A stretch of DNA of 64,000 nt, taken from contig DATMRS010000018.1 in assembly GCA_035566015.1 (NCBI GenBank), forward strand, positions 16,398 through 80,397, given 5' to 3'. The DNA comes from DATMRS01 sp035566015 (lineage in GTDB: Bacteria > Pseudomonadota > Alphaproteobacteria > Sphingomonadales > Sphingomonadaceae). The notes beneath the pieces were generated by a model that ran no database searches, was not told the DNA's origin, and saw only the letters and a program-made list of their open reading frames with translations. The position numbers and the translations under genes are program-made. Shown here one piece after another: positions 31,554 through 40,655 of the stretch; the first letter of the stretch is position 1; each line of letters starts with the position of its first letter.

Positions 31554-32966
31554 TCAGGCGAGCTCGACCGCGTTGACGACGTGCGCCTGTGTATATTCGT
31601 GAAGGCCGGCCTCACCGAGTTCGGCGCCGAGGCCCGACTGCTTCGCGCCACGGAACGGAATGTCGGGATCGATCGCGAGATGCTGGTTCACCCAGACAGT
31701 GCCCGAATCGATCTCCATCGCGATCCGCGTCGCCCGTTCGACGTCGGCACCCCACACCGTTCCGCCCAGCCCGAATTCGGAGGCGTTGGCGCGGCTCACG
31801 ACATCGTCGAGATCGTCATATTTCAGCACCGGCAGAACCGGCCCGAACTGCTCCTCGACTACGAGCCTGGCATTGTCAGGCAGGTCGCGAACGATCGTTG
31901 GCGGGATGAAATAGCCCTCCCGGTCCAGCGGCGCACCGCCGGCGATGACGGTGCCGTGCTGCTTTGCGTCCTCGATCAGTTCGCAGACGCGATCGAACTG
32001 CGTCCGGTTCTGAATCGGGCCGACGGTCGTGCCCTGCTTGGTGCCGTCGTCGACGATCGCCTCGCGCGCAAGCTCGGCGATTTCCTTGCAGAATTCGTCG
32101 TACATGCTGCTCGGCACATAGGCGCGCTTGACGGCGACGCAGATCTGGCCGGCATTGGCCATTGCGCCATCATAGACCTTTTTCGCCGCGAGCTTCGGAT
32201 CGACATCGTCGAGCACGATCGCCGCGTCATTCCCCCCCAATTCGAGCGTGACGCGCTTCACGCCGCCGGCGGCCGAGGCCATGACCTTCTTGCCGGTCGC
32301 GGTCGAGCCGGTGAAGGCGACCTTGTCGATGTCGGGATGGCTCGTGATCAGCGCGCCCAGCTCATTCTCGTCGCAGACGATGTTGACCACGCCCGCGGGC
32401 AAGACCTCGGCGCAAATCTCCCCGAAAAGGAGGGTGGTGAGCGGCGTGGTCGGTGCAGGCTTCGCCACGATCGTATTGCCCGCGAGGAGCGCCGGCGCCA
32501 GCTTGTTGATCAGCAGGATCACCGGGAAATTCCACGGCGTTATCGTCGCGCATACGCCCAGCGGGGTGCGATGTTCGATGACACGGTTGCCGCCCTCGTC
32601 ACGCAGCACTTTCGGCTCGAGCCGGCGCTTCTGGAAGGCGCGCAAGATGTAGACGCTACCGATAATCTCGCCCATTGCTTGGGCGATCGGCTTGCCCTGC
32701 TCGGCGGTCAGCGATCTGGCAAATTCCTCGGCGCGTGCTTCGAGCCGATCGGCAAGCGTTCCAATAAGCTTGGCGCGGTCCTCCACGTCGATCGTCGACC
32801 ATGTCTCGAAGGCTTTCCGAGCCGCGGCGACGGCCGCATTGAGCATTTTCTCATCGGCTTTAGGGCATTGCGCGAAAGCCCGGCCGGTGGCCGGATCGAC
32901 CACGTCAAACGAGGAAACACCCGGCACCAGCTCCCCGCCGACGAGCAGCTTGTAGTTTCTATCCAT
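31554..32966 (-). CDS. NAD(P)-dependent aldehyde dehydrogenase
   Basis: 470 residues, ALDH superfamily. The catalytic cysteine lies in NAGQICVAVKRAY, the general-base glutamate in VTLELGGNDAAIVLDD, the cofactor loop in FTGSTATGKKVMASAAG, and the substrate-anchor region begins TPWNFPVILLINKLAPALLA. All active-site elements are present. ATG 32966 was chosen over 32981 because GGGAG precedes it. No neighbouring gene forms an evident pathway with it, so the aldehyde is unknown. A general detoxifying or aromatic/aliphatic aldehyde role is possible. Confidence 0.88.
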   Translation of the reverse strand: MDRNYKLLVGGELVPGVSSFDVVDPATGRAFAQCPKADEKMLNAAVAAARKAFETWSTIDVEDRAKLIGTLADRLEARAEEFARSLTAEQGKPIAQAMGEIIGSVYILRAFQKRRLEPKVLRDEGGNRVIEHRTPLGVCATITPWNFPVILLINKLAPALLAGNTIVAKPAPTTPLTTLLFGEICAEVLPAGVVNIVCDENELGALITSHPDIDKVAFTGSTATGKKVMASAAGGVKRVTLELGGNDAAIVLDDVDPKLAAKKVYDGAMANAGQICVAVKRAYVPSSMYDEFCKEIAELAREAIVDDGTKQGTTVGPIQNRTQFDRVCELIEDAKQHGTVIAGGAPLDREGYFIPPTIVRDLPDNARLVVEEQFGPVLPVLKYDDLDDVVSRANASEFGLGGTVWGADVERATRIAMEIDSGTVWVNQHLAIDPDIPFRGAKQSGLGAELGEAGLHEYTQAHVVNAVELA

Positions 32967-33138
32967 TCTGATCGCTCCCATCGATTATTGCCCGCAGGCA
33001 ACAGCAGTTCGCTTCCTGCTTTTACATAGGCCAGTCACCGCTGCACGCAATATCTGCTATCGCGCGCGGCGGCCCGTTTCGCCCCGGCGAGAGCCTAAAG
33101 CGGAGAGGGGGCGAAGTGAGTCGTCTCTGTCCACCTTC

Positions 33139-33618
33139 TTACAGCAGCGCCTCTATGCGCTCTCGCAACGCCTCGGGCTTTTCGGTGGGGGCGAAGCGGT
33201 CCACGACCGTGCCGTCGCGATCGACGAGGAATTTGGTGAAATTCCATTTGATCGCCTCGGTCCCGAGCACGCCCTTGGCCTCCTTCTTCAGATAGAGGAA
33301 GAGTGGGTGCGCGGTGTCGCCATTCACGTCCACCTTGGCGAACATCGGAAATTTCACGTCATAGGTGAGCGAACAGAAACTGGCGATCTCCGCCTCGTCT
33401 CCCGGCTCCTGTCCACCGAACTGGTTGCACGGGAAACCGAGCACTGCCAGCCCGCGCGCGGCATAGTCCTCGTGCAGTTTTTCTAGCCCCTCATATTGCG
33501 GGGTGAAACCACATTTGCTGGCGGTATTGACGATCAGCAGTACCTTGCCCCGCCAGTTGCCCAGCGACACCTCGTGGCCGTCGATCGTCTTCGCGGTGAA
33601 ATCATAGAGACTCGGCAT
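33139..33618 (-). CDS. Glutathione peroxidase (Cys type)
   Basis: 159 residues with thioredoxin fold. The peroxidatic cysteine is in VNTASKCGFTPQYEGLE, where animal enzymes carry selenocysteine, and the partner motifs LGFPCNQFGGQEPG and IKWNFTKFLVDRDG are intact. It reduces peroxides in the cytoplasm with glutathione or thioredoxin; the second cysteine in PCNQF suggests the thioredoxin-linked type. Start ATG 33618 (GGGAG upstream) preferred to 33636. Next to a MarR regulator transcribed in the same direction, 37 bp upstream, hinting at peroxide-responsive control. Confidence 0.92.
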   Translation of the reverse strand: MPSLYDFTAKTIDGHEVSLGNWRGKVLLIVNTASKCGFTPQYEGLEKLHEDYAARGLAVLGFPCNQFGGQEPGDEAEIASFCSLTYDVKFPMFAKVDVNGDTAHPLFLYLKKEAKGVLGTEAIKWNFTKFLVDRDGTVVDRFAPTEKPEALRERIEALL

Positions 33619-33655
33619 GTCTATCTCCCGCGTCATGGTGCCGACAGCATGCGCC

Positions 33656-34144
33656 CTAATCGCTGCGTTGCAAGCCCGCGACGCGACTGCGCTCCTCGGG
33701 CGGCACCAGCCCTTCCAGCACCGCCCAGAAACCCGTCACGGCGCCCTGGCCCGCCTGTGCATAGGCCTTTGATAGTTTCTCGCGCAGGACATCGAAAAGC
33801 TGCGCCTCCAGCGCTGCGCCGGCCTCGGTGAGGCGCAGCAGCCGTTGCCGCCGGTCGTTCGGGCCGGTACGCGAGGAGACGAGCCCGCGCGCGCTCAATT
33901 CATTGAGCACCCGACCCAGCGATTGCTTGGTGATGCCGAGCAGCTTGAGCAATTCGCTCACCGTCAGATCGGGCTGGCGCGCGATGAAATAGAGCGAGCG
34001 GTGATGCGCACGGCCCAGCCCCTGTTTCGCCAGCCCTTCGTCGATGCCCCGATAGAGGTGGCTATAGCCGAAATAGAGCAGCTCAATGCCGCGCCGCAGT
34101 TCGGGCTCGCGAAGAAAAAGGGGGGAGGCGGATGGGACAGCCAT
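33656..34144 (-). CDS. MarR-family transcriptional regulator
   Basis: 162 residues. The winged-helix part reads LTVSELLKLLGITKQSLGRV (recognition helix region) followed by the wing RTGPNDRRQRLLRLTEAGAA, typical of MarR. ATG 34144 gives a normal-sized protein starting MAVPSASPLFLREPE; longer readings upstream lack ribosome-binding sites and overlap ilvE. It is transcribed toward the glutathione peroxidase gene and away from ilvE, so it could regulate either. No cysteine-pair redox switch is obvious. Confidence 0.87.
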   Translation of the reverse strand: MAVPSASPLFLREPELRRGIELLYFGYSHLYRGIDEGLAKQGLGRAHHRSLYFIARQPDLTVSELLKLLGITKQSLGRVLNELSARGLVSSRTGPNDRRQRLLRLTEAGAALEAQLFDVLREKLSKAYAQAGQGAVTGFWAVLEGLVPPEERSRVAGLQRSD

Positions 34145-34240
34145 GTTGACCCATTTTGGCAGAGGGTTTAATCCACCGCAACCTTGGAGATGTCGCCCGG
34201 CCCGCTTCTCCGCGCGGCAGCCGGGATCGGAAGGAAAAAG

Positions 34241-35338
34241 ATGGACGACGCGACGAGCCTGCCCTTCGAGTTGGAGCCTCACGCCAATCCCGTGGCGGCC
34301 GAGACGCGCGCCGGGCTGCTTGCGAATCCCGGTTTCGGCCGGGTGTTCACCGATCATATGGTGACGATCCGCTATAGTGAGGGGCAGGGCTGGCATAGTG
34401 CGCGCGTTCATGCACGCGGGCCGATCCAGTTGGATCCGGCCACCGCCGTCCTCCATTATGCGCAGGAGATTTTCGAGGGCTTGAAGGCCTATCGCGTCGC
34501 CGATGGCGGGACGGTGCTGTTCCGGCCCGAGGCCAATGCCCGCCGTTTTCGCGAATCGGCCGAGCGGATGGCAATGCCCTTGCTGCCCGAGGGGCTGTTC
34601 CTCGAATCGGTGCGCCAGCTCGTCCGGATCGATCGCGACTGGATTCCCGAGATCGAGGGCGGCTCGCTCTATCTGCGGCCCTTCATGTTCGCGAACGAGG
34701 TGTTCCTAGGCGTCAAGCCGTCGTCGGAATATCTCTATATGGTGATCGCCTCGTCGGTGGGCGCCTATTTCAAGGGGGGTGCGCCGGCAGTCTCGCTCTG
34801 GGTGTCGCAAGAGTATAGCCGATCAGCCCCGGGCGGCACGGGTGCCGCCAAATGCGGCGGCAATTACGCGTCCAGCCTGGTCGCCCAGGCCGAAGCGACG
34901 CGCCATGGCTGCGATCAGGTCGTCTTCCTCGATGCCGCCGAGCATCGCTGGGTCGAGGAACTGGGCGGCATGAACGTCTTCTTCGTGTTCGACGACGGAT
35001 CGATCGCGACGCCTCCACTGGGCGGCACGATCCTGCCCGGGATCACCCGCGATTCGCTGCTGACGCTGGCGAAAGGCATGGGGCTCACCGTCCGCGAGGA
35101 ACGCTACGGGATTGACCAGTGGCGTGCCGATGCGGCGAGCGGCCAGCTACGCGAGGCGTTCGCCTGCGGCACCGCCGCGGTGGTGACGCCGATCGGCACG
35201 GTGCGCGGGCCTGATTATGATTTCACGATCGGCAATGGCGGCCCTGGCCTCCTCACCGAGAAGCTGCGCACCTCGCTGGTCAACATCCAGCGCGGCGCCG
35301 CGCCCGACGAGCATGGCTGGGTGGAGCGTCTGTTCTAA
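34241..35338 (+). CDS. ilvE: Branched-chain amino acid aminotransferase
   Basis: 365 residues, fold-type IV PLP enzyme of the longer (BCAT class II) form. The family blocks FEGLKAYRVADGGTVLFRPE, GSLYLRPFMFANEVFLGVKP, GGTGAAKCGGNYASSLVAQA (holding the PLP lysine) and GTAAVVTPIGTVRG are all present. It carries out the last step of valine, leucine and isoleucine synthesis and the first of their breakdown. ATG 34241 was chosen because AAGGAA sits 6 bases before it. Divergent from the MarR gene; tRNA-Gln follows 54 bp downstream. Confidence 0.95.
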   Translation: MDDATSLPFELEPHANPVAAETRAGLLANPGFGRVFTDHMVTIRYSEGQGWHSARVHARGPIQLDPATAVLHYAQEIFEGLKAYRVADGGTVLFRPEANARRFRESAERMAMPLLPEGLFLESVRQLVRIDRDWIPEIEGGSLYLRPFMFANEVFLGVKPSSEYLYMVIASSVGAYFKGGAPAVSLWVSQEYSRSAPGGTGAAKCGGNYASSLVAQAEATRHGCDQVVFLDAAEHRWVEELGGMNVFFVFDDGSIATPPLGGTILPGITRDSLLTLAKGMGLTVREERYGIDQWRADAASGQLREAFACGTAAVVTPIGTVRGPDYDFTIGNGGPGLLTEKLRTSLVNIQRGAAPDEHGWVERLF

Positions 35339-35392
35339 ACGCCACACACACCCTTCCATCCCGCGTCAGCCCGGCTATAAGCCGTCGCCGAT

Positions 35393-35467
35393 TGGGGCGT
35401 CGCCAAGTGGTAAGGCAGCGGCTTTTGGTGCCGCCATTCGCAGGTTCGAATCCTGCCGCCCCAGCCA
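35393..35467 (+). tRNA. tRNA-Gln (anticodon TTG)
   Basis: 75 nt with all arms: acceptor TGGGGCG / CGCCCCA, D-arm GCC...GGC, anticodon stem GCGGC / GCCGC around the loop TTTTGGT (anticodon TTG), T-arm GCAGG / CCTGC with TTCGAAT, discriminator G and an encoded CCA. No second gene or promoter is obvious; it may be read through from ilvE. Confidence 0.97.
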
Positions 35468-35829
35468 ATTAAAACTCATAAAATCAATAGCTTATTTAAA
35501 TTAACCCTCGATGCGTGATCCTTTTTGGGGCCAACTTGTGACCGCCACCGTGAGCGTAGTCGGCCCTCGTCCACGCCGGCCGTGCCGCATCGACACCCGG
35601 AAGCGAGACGTCGCTGCTGGTGACGCCTCATAATGGAGTGTCGGACGCCTGATCGGCCAGCGGTTCTGTCGCGGTGTTGGTAAGATTGATGCGAGCGACT
35701 TCGGCGTACAATGACCGAGGTCAGGACCGGGGGGGCCTGCCAATCCGGCGTCGGCAGGCTTTCCGCATCAGCGAAGACGCGGAAACGACCTAGCTCTCCG
35801 CTGCTGGCACGAGATCTTCGCCAAGGACA
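35468..35829. other. 362-bp gene-free stretch after tRNA-Gln
   Basis: The first 45 bases after the tRNA are AT-rich (AAAACTCATAAAATCAATAG...) and may hold its terminator. The rest has no open frame with a recognisable product. Its mixed base composition differs from the neighbouring genes and it may be a decayed insertion. I searched by eye for a repeat of the tRNA 3' end here and found none. Confidence 0.5.
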
Positions 35830-37797
35830 TCAGAATCCGATCTTGCCCAATTGGCCGGGCTTTGCCGCGCATTCGCCTTCCAGGCGATCGATAATCTCAT
35901 GAGGCGTCCGCGCGGGTAGGTGGCGCATCTGCCGCGCCACCACGGCGAAATCGCCAGGCGTCAAATTGGTGAGGCTGGCCAGAGTTGCTGGTGCTTTGCC
36001 ACCGAAGAAGCGGGCGAAGGCGCGCGCGGCGCGTTCTGATCCTAATGGTCGCAGGCGTAGCTTGAACACGAACCGGCGGAGCGTCGCCGGATCGAGCTTG
36101 TCGGGATGGTTCGTCGCCGCAATTACCGGGAGCGGATGGCGGTCGAGCCACGTCAGTAACTCATTGACCTGCGTAATCTCCCAGCTCGTCTTGGCCGTGG
36201 TGCGATCGAGCAGCAGCGAGTCCACTTCGTCGAGCAGCAGCACGCCGCCACGATGGCGTGCTTCGCGGAACGCGTCGGCAATCCGTGCTTCGGTTTCGCC
36301 GACCCATTTGGATAGGAGATCGGACGCGCGTTTGACGATCAACGGACGGTCCAGCGCGCGGGCGCAATAGTGAGCGAGCGCCGTTTTGCCGGTGCCGGGC
36401 GCGCCGGTGAGCAGCAGCGAGACATCGCTGTGCTCGCTCTCCCGCATGGCCGCGAACAGGGGAGCGAGCGGAACGTCGGTTTCGAACAGATCGAGGTCGA
36501 GCGCATCCGGGCCTTCGACCGGCATGTCGCCGCCACGCAGTGCGCGGACGAGCGATTCCGCTGGTTGGATGCTTGTGGCTTGATCACCCGCTAGTCGCGA
36601 CGCCCGAGCGACGATGCGAAGCACGGTTGCCGTTTCGGGCGCGCGATCAATAAGCCGAACGAGATCGGCATGCGCCGCGACCTCTTCGTCGCGTGCAATG
36701 CGATCAAGCATGCGGAGCGCGGCGCTGCGCGGCGGCAGGTCGAGCTTCAGGATGAAGCTCATCCGCCTCAGGATCGCGTCGTCGATGTTGCCGATCGCGT
36801 TGGTCGTCCATATCACTGGTGCCGGATTGGTTTCTAGTATCCGGTTGACGAACACCTTGCTGCCCTCGCGCTTGGCGAACCAGTCACCGTCGCTGCGCCG
36901 CGCGCCGCCGATCATGTCCTCCATCTCGTCGAACAGCAATGCCGCGCCGCCTCGTGGGCCGAGCACACGTTGCGCCAGGCCCAACGCATTCACGCGGTCC
37001 CATCGAGAGGGTTCCTCGCCATCCTCGTCAGCTTCGCCGATCGCGTGCAGGTCGATGCCGGCGGCAGCGGCGAGGGTCCGCGCGAATTCGGTCTTGCCCG
37101 TGCCGGGCGGACCGTGGACGAGGACGTTGATTCCCGCCGCGCGCTCGCGTACCGCGCCGGCTAGCAACCGTACGAGGAAATCGGCGTCCTCGACATGCGC
37201 AAAATCGTCGAGGCCGAGCGATGCCGGCTGGCATACGCCCACCAACGCGTTGACCATCGCGCTGCCAGTCGCGGGAGCGCGATCAAGCAGGCGTTCGAGC
37301 GTCCAGCGCACGTCGACGGTCACCTCGCCCTGCCGGTTGGCGACGAACCCGACGAGACCCAGTCGTAGCACGGGGCTGCATCGGACAAGGCGTTCCGCCT
37401 CTTGCGGGTGAGCGCCGGCGAGTTCACCGAGCAACGTCGGCAGATCGTGTCCATGGCGGCCTGCCACGGCGGCGAGCGCTGCCACGCGCGGCAGGCGATC
37501 GCATGCGATCATGATGGTCAGTAGCGCGGCATCGAACCGTTCCAGCGCCAGTAACGCAGCAAGTTCCTCGGCAAGAAGCAGCGCGCGCGGGGGAGACTCG
37601 GCCTTCGCCGGTGCCCGCTCGGCGCCGGTCAGCAACATGTCCCAGGCCAGTTCGCCGGGCGTCCCGACGTCTGTGCCGAGCAGCCAGCCGGCATGCGGCT
37701 GCGCCCATTCGAGAGCGGCCTTGGCGAGCGGTGCGGCAGCGGGGATGCCGCGGCCGATCCGGAGCAGCATGCTCCGCGCAATATTATGTTCGTTCAT
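35830..37797 (-). CDS. Two-domain AAA+ ATPase of unknown role
   Basis: About 655 residues from ATG 37797. A helical N-terminal region of about 220 residues precedes two AAA+ modules. Module 1 has Walker A GPPGTGKT near 229, Walker B ALLFDEMEDMIGG and sensor-1 WTTNAIGNIDDAILRRM. Module 2 has GAPGTGKT near 465, LLLDEVDSLLLDR, AATNHPDKLDPATLRRF and a pore-like KWVGETEARIADAF. Both look ATP-competent. The VCP/SpoVK-like layout suggests an unfoldase or remodeller, but the N-terminal region matches no substrate adaptor I recognise. No protease, nuclease or toxin partner lies beside it. It sits between gene-poor flanks next to tRNA-Gln. Confidence 0.85.
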   Translation of the reverse strand: MNEHNIARSMLLRIGRGIPAAAPLAKAALEWAQPHAGWLLGTDVGTPGELAWDMLLTGAERAPAKAESPPRALLLAEELAALLALERFDAALLTIMIACDRLPRVAALAAVAGRHGHDLPTLLGELAGAHPQEAERLVRCSPVLRLGLVGFVANRQGEVTVDVRWTLERLLDRAPATGSAMVNALVGVCQPASLGLDDFAHVEDADFLVRLLAGAVRERAAGINVLVHGPPGTGKTEFARTLAAAAGIDLHAIGEADEDGEEPSRWDRVNALGLAQRVLGPRGGAALLFDEMEDMIGGARRSDGDWFAKREGSKVFVNRILETNPAPVIWTTNAIGNIDDAILRRMSFILKLDLPPRSAALRMLDRIARDEEVAAHADLVRLIDRAPETATVLRIVARASRLAGDQATSIQPAESLVRALRGGDMPVEGPDALDLDLFETDVPLAPLFAAMRESEHSDVSLLLTGAPGTGKTALAHYCARALDRPLIVKRASDLLSKWVGETEARIADAFREARHRGGVLLLDEVDSLLLDRTTAKTSWEITQVNELLTWLDRHPLPVIAATNHPDKLDPATLRRFVFKLRLRPLGSERAARAFARFFGGKAPATLASLTNLTPGDFAVVARQMRHLPARTPHEIIDRLEGECAAKPGQLGKIGF

Positions 37798-38308
37798 GAT
37801 CGTCCCACTTGGCCGGACGCACGCGTTGGCGCACGACACCGGCGTCAATTCGATGATGTCAGATCGATCGAGGCGCGACAGCGGCGGATCCCGCCCTGCC
37901 ACAGCGCCGTAGGACGCTTAGGAAAAGGGCTGGAAACCGACGGGCCGAGCGCCCCGACAGGCGGTAAGGTCCAGCAATCCATGTCTCCGTTTGCCGCCAA
38001 ATGCATTGGCAACCGGCGGGGCCGATAGCGAATTGGCGGCGGAAAGGCAATCCGGTCGCCGCTGTCCTACGTCATCGGATCGTTTTCTCTCTCTCCGCGC
38101 TTTGAAGAGGTGGGCTACGCTTCGATGTGGGTCAGGCGAAAACAAGGGAAGCCAAATGGCTCGTCTAGTTGTAAGTGACCGGCCGAGACGTCGCCGCGAG
38201 TGAGTGCTTGATGGCTCCGAAGCCGATGGACCTCCATCGGAAGACCGCCATGTCCTCGTCCCGAACCTTAGCCCAGCAGCCTCCCGGCTTGCCGATCATG
38301 TGAGTACG
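37798..38308. other. 511-bp stretch with no recognisable gene
   Basis: This separates the AAA+ ATPase (starting leftward at 37797) and the DEAD-box helicase (starting rightward at 38309). It must hold both promoters. Short open frames exist but none has a recognisable product or ribosome-binding site. I see no convincing repeat or RNA gene. Confidence 0.5.
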
Positions 38309-40069
38309 ATGCTTTTTTCGAGCCTTCTTTCGACCCTTCCGTCCGTTCTCGCCGAGGCGCTCGCCGAGCGCGGCTTTACGGCCCCCACTGCCGTCCAGGC
38401 CGCCGTTCTCGCCACCGAGACGGCAGGCCGGGACCTGATCGTCTCGGCGCAGACGGGATCGGGCAAGACCGTCGCGTTCGGGCTCGCCATCGCGGGCGAC
38501 CTGCTAGATTCGGACGGCACGTTGCCGCGCGCAGGGGCGCCGATGGCGCTGGTCATCGCGCCCACGCGCGAGCTGGCGTTGCAGGTCAGCCGCGAATTGA
38601 TGTGGCTTTATGCCAAGGCTGGCGCGCGCATCGCAACCTGCGTCGGCGGCATGGATGCGTCGAAAGAACGGCGCATGCTACATGGCGGCGCGCATATCGT
38701 TGTCGGCACGCCGGGGCGGCTGCGCGACCATCTCGAGCGTGGGGCGCTGGACCTCTCTGCGCTGAAGGCGGTGGTGCTCGACGAAGCCGACGAGATGCTC
38801 GACATGGGTTTTCGCGAGGATCTTGAGGAAATTCTCGACGCGACGCCGGCCGATCGGCGGACATTGCTGTTCTCGGCGACGATTCCCAAGCCAATTGTGG
38901 CGCTGGCGCGACGCTATCAGCGCGACGCCTTGCGTCTGTCGACCGTCAGCGAAGATCGCGGTCATGGCGACATCACCTATCAGGCCGTCACAGTGTCGCC
39001 CGCCGAGATCGAGGCGGCGGTGGTCAACCTGCTGCGCTTCCACGAGGCGGAAACCGCGATCCTGTTCTGCGCGACGCGCGACAATGTCCGCCGGCTGCAC
39101 GCGATGCTCCAGGAGCGCGGCTTCACCGTCGTCGCCTTGTCGGGCGAGCATTCGCAGTCGGAGCGGAACCACGCGCTCCAGGCGTTGCGCGACGGGCGCG
39201 CGCGCGTCTGCGTCGCCACCGACGTCGCGGCGCGGGGGATCGATCTGCCGAGCCTGAGCCTCGTCATCCATGTCGAGATTCCGCGCGACGCGGAAACGCT
39301 GCAACATCGCTCCGGTCGCACCGGTCGCGCAGGCAATAAGGGAACGGCGGTGCTGATCGTCCCCTATCCGCGTCGGCGGCGGGTCGAGGCGATGCTGCGC
39401 GGGGCCCGGATAGAAGCGGCGTGGATCGATGCACCGACTCCGCAAGCGATCCGCGCGCAGGACCGCGAGCGCCTGCTCGCCGCACTCCTCGCTCCGGTCG
39501 AGTTCGACGAAGAGGATCGTGCGCTCGCGCGGCGTTTGCTCGCCGAACGTTCGCCCGAGGATATCGCCGCCGCGCTGGTCCGCGCCCATCGCGCCGCGCT
39601 GCCCGCGCCCGAAGAGATGATCGAGAATATATCCGAGGCGCGCCGCCCGGCGCAGCAGGAGCGGCATCGCGCCGGTTTCGAGGATGTCGTCTGGTTTCGT
39701 ATCGATATTGGCCGCCGACAGAATGCCGATCCTCGCTGGCTGTTGCCGCTGCTCTGCCGGCGGGGGCACATCACGCGCAATGAAGTGGGCTCCATCCGGA
39801 TCGGAGCCGCCGAGACGCATTTCCAGGTGCCTCGCGCCATTGCCGGGAAGTTCCGGGCGGCACTCACACGGACGGCGGGAGGCGAGGGTGAACAGGTGGA
39901 CGTGCGTATCGAACCGTCCGATGGCCCCAGCGACGGTCCGCGGGGCAGTCGCGGCAATGGGCCACGACCGGCGGGACCGCCGCATCGGCCACGGCCATTT
40001 CGGCCCGGCGGTCCTCGGCATAAGGGCCTGCCGCACAAGTCACGCGGCCGTAAGGGCGGGCCGGCATGA
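38309..40069 (+). CDS. DEAD-box RNA helicase with DbpA-like RNA-binding domain
   Basis: About 586 residues. Q-motif GFTAPTAVQAAVL, motif I SAQTGSGKT, II VVLDEADEMLDMG, III FSATIPKP and VI HRSGRTGRAG are all present. A DbpA-type RNA-binding domain lies near residues 450-520 (WFRIDIGRRQNADPRWLLPL, then LCRRGHITRNEVGSIRI). A basic Gly/Pro/Arg-rich tail follows. DbpA relatives act in large-subunit ribosome assembly. Start ATG 38309 is chosen by fit to the family N-terminus; GTG 38300 is possible. It overlaps the UPF0178 gene by 4 bases. Confidence 0.92.
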   Translation: MLFSSLLSTLPSVLAEALAERGFTAPTAVQAAVLATETAGRDLIVSAQTGSGKTVAFGLAIAGDLLDSDGTLPRAGAPMALVIAPTRELALQVSRELMWLYAKAGARIATCVGGMDASKERRMLHGGAHIVVGTPGRLRDHLERGALDLSALKAVVLDEADEMLDMGFREDLEEILDATPADRRTLLFSATIPKPIVALARRYQRDALRLSTVSEDRGHGDITYQAVTVSPAEIEAAVVNLLRFHEAETAILFCATRDNVRRLHAMLQERGFTVVALSGEHSQSERNHALQALRDGRARVCVATDVAARGIDLPSLSLVIHVEIPRDAETLQHRSGRTGRAGNKGTAVLIVPYPRRRRVEAMLRGARIEAAWIDAPTPQAIRAQDRERLLAALLAPVEFDEEDRALARRLLAERSPEDIAAALVRAHRAALPAPEEMIENISEARRPAQQERHRAGFEDVVWFRIDIGRRQNADPRWLLPLLCRRGHITRNEVGSIRIGAAETHFQVPRAIAGKFRAALTRTAGGEGEQVDVRIEPSDGPSDGPRGSRGNGPRPAGPPHRPRPFRPGGPRHKGLPHKSRGRKGGPA

Positions 40070-40518
40070 ACGTCCGTATCCTCGTCGATGCCGACGCCTG
40101 CCCGGTGAAGGACGAGGTCTACAAGGTTGCGTGGCGGCACGAGGTACCGGTGGCGATCGTCAGCAATAGCCGGCTACGGGTTCCCGATCATCCGCTGATC
40201 GAGCGCGTCACCGTGAGTGATGCTTTCGATGCGGCGGACGACTGGATCGTCGAGGCTGCTCGCAGCGACTCCATCGTCGTCACCGCCGACATCCTGCTTG
40301 CCGATCGCTGCCTAAAGGCCGGGGCGACCGTGCTGGCGCCGACGGGCAAGCCGTTCACGACGAACTCGATCGGCGGCGCGATCGCGACACGGGCGATCAT
40401 GGCCGACCTGCGTGCCGGCGGCGATCAACTCGGCGGCCCGGCGCCGTTCAGCAAAGTCGATCGATCGACATTCCTGCAAGCGCTCGACGCTGCGATCGTC
40501 CGCCTGAAGCGACGCTAA
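40066..40518 (+). CDS. UPF0178 (DUF188, YaiI/YqxD) family protein
   Basis: 150 residues with the PIN-like UPF0178 fold. It opens ILVDADACPVKDEVYKVAWR, the family hallmark with conserved acidic residues, and VVTADILLADRCLKAGATVL and FTTNSIGGAIATRAIMADLR follow. A nuclease-like activity has been suggested for the fold but is not established. Translationally coupled to the helicase (ATGA overlap), which fits an RNA-related role. Confidence 0.9.
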   Translation: MNVRILVDADACPVKDEVYKVAWRHEVPVAIVSNSRLRVPDHPLIERVTVSDAFDAADDWIVEAARSDSIVVTADILLADRCLKAGATVLAPTGKPFTTNSIGGAIATRAIMADLRAGGDQLGGPAPFSKVDRSTFLQALDAAIVRLKRR

Positions 40519-40606
40519 GGCATCACCGTCGATTCATGCCGACCGCTACGTGACCAGCGGGCATGCATCAATCGTTTTCAGATCATTTTATCTAAAAGAT
40601 GACAAC

Positions 40607-40633
40607 GCGCCGGGTGACGAGGCCACCCGGCGC
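40607..40633. terminator. Perfect 10-bp stem between UPF0178 gene and atpC
   Basis: Arms GCGCCGGGTG and CACCCGGCGC enclose a 7-base loop. It lies between converging genes, 23 bases beyond the atpC stop. Read on the minus strand it is followed by CATCTTTTAGATAAAA, a weak U-rich tract, so it most likely ends the atp operon transcript and may serve both strands. Confidence 0.7.
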
Positions 40634-40655
40634 ATTACTGACTTGATGAGGTCCG

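Noticed and set aside
35501..35743. An 80-codon minus-strand frame after tRNA-Gln
   Set aside because: It has no ribosome-binding site, no recognisable motif and a compositionally odd translation.
35393..38308. Integrative element with att sites at tRNA-Gln
   Set aside because: No integrase gene and no repeat of the tRNA 3' end could be found by eye. Only the weaker island hint is kept.
38678..40036. A 452-codon minus-strand open frame
   Set aside because: Antisense to the DEAD-box helicase with all its motifs intact.
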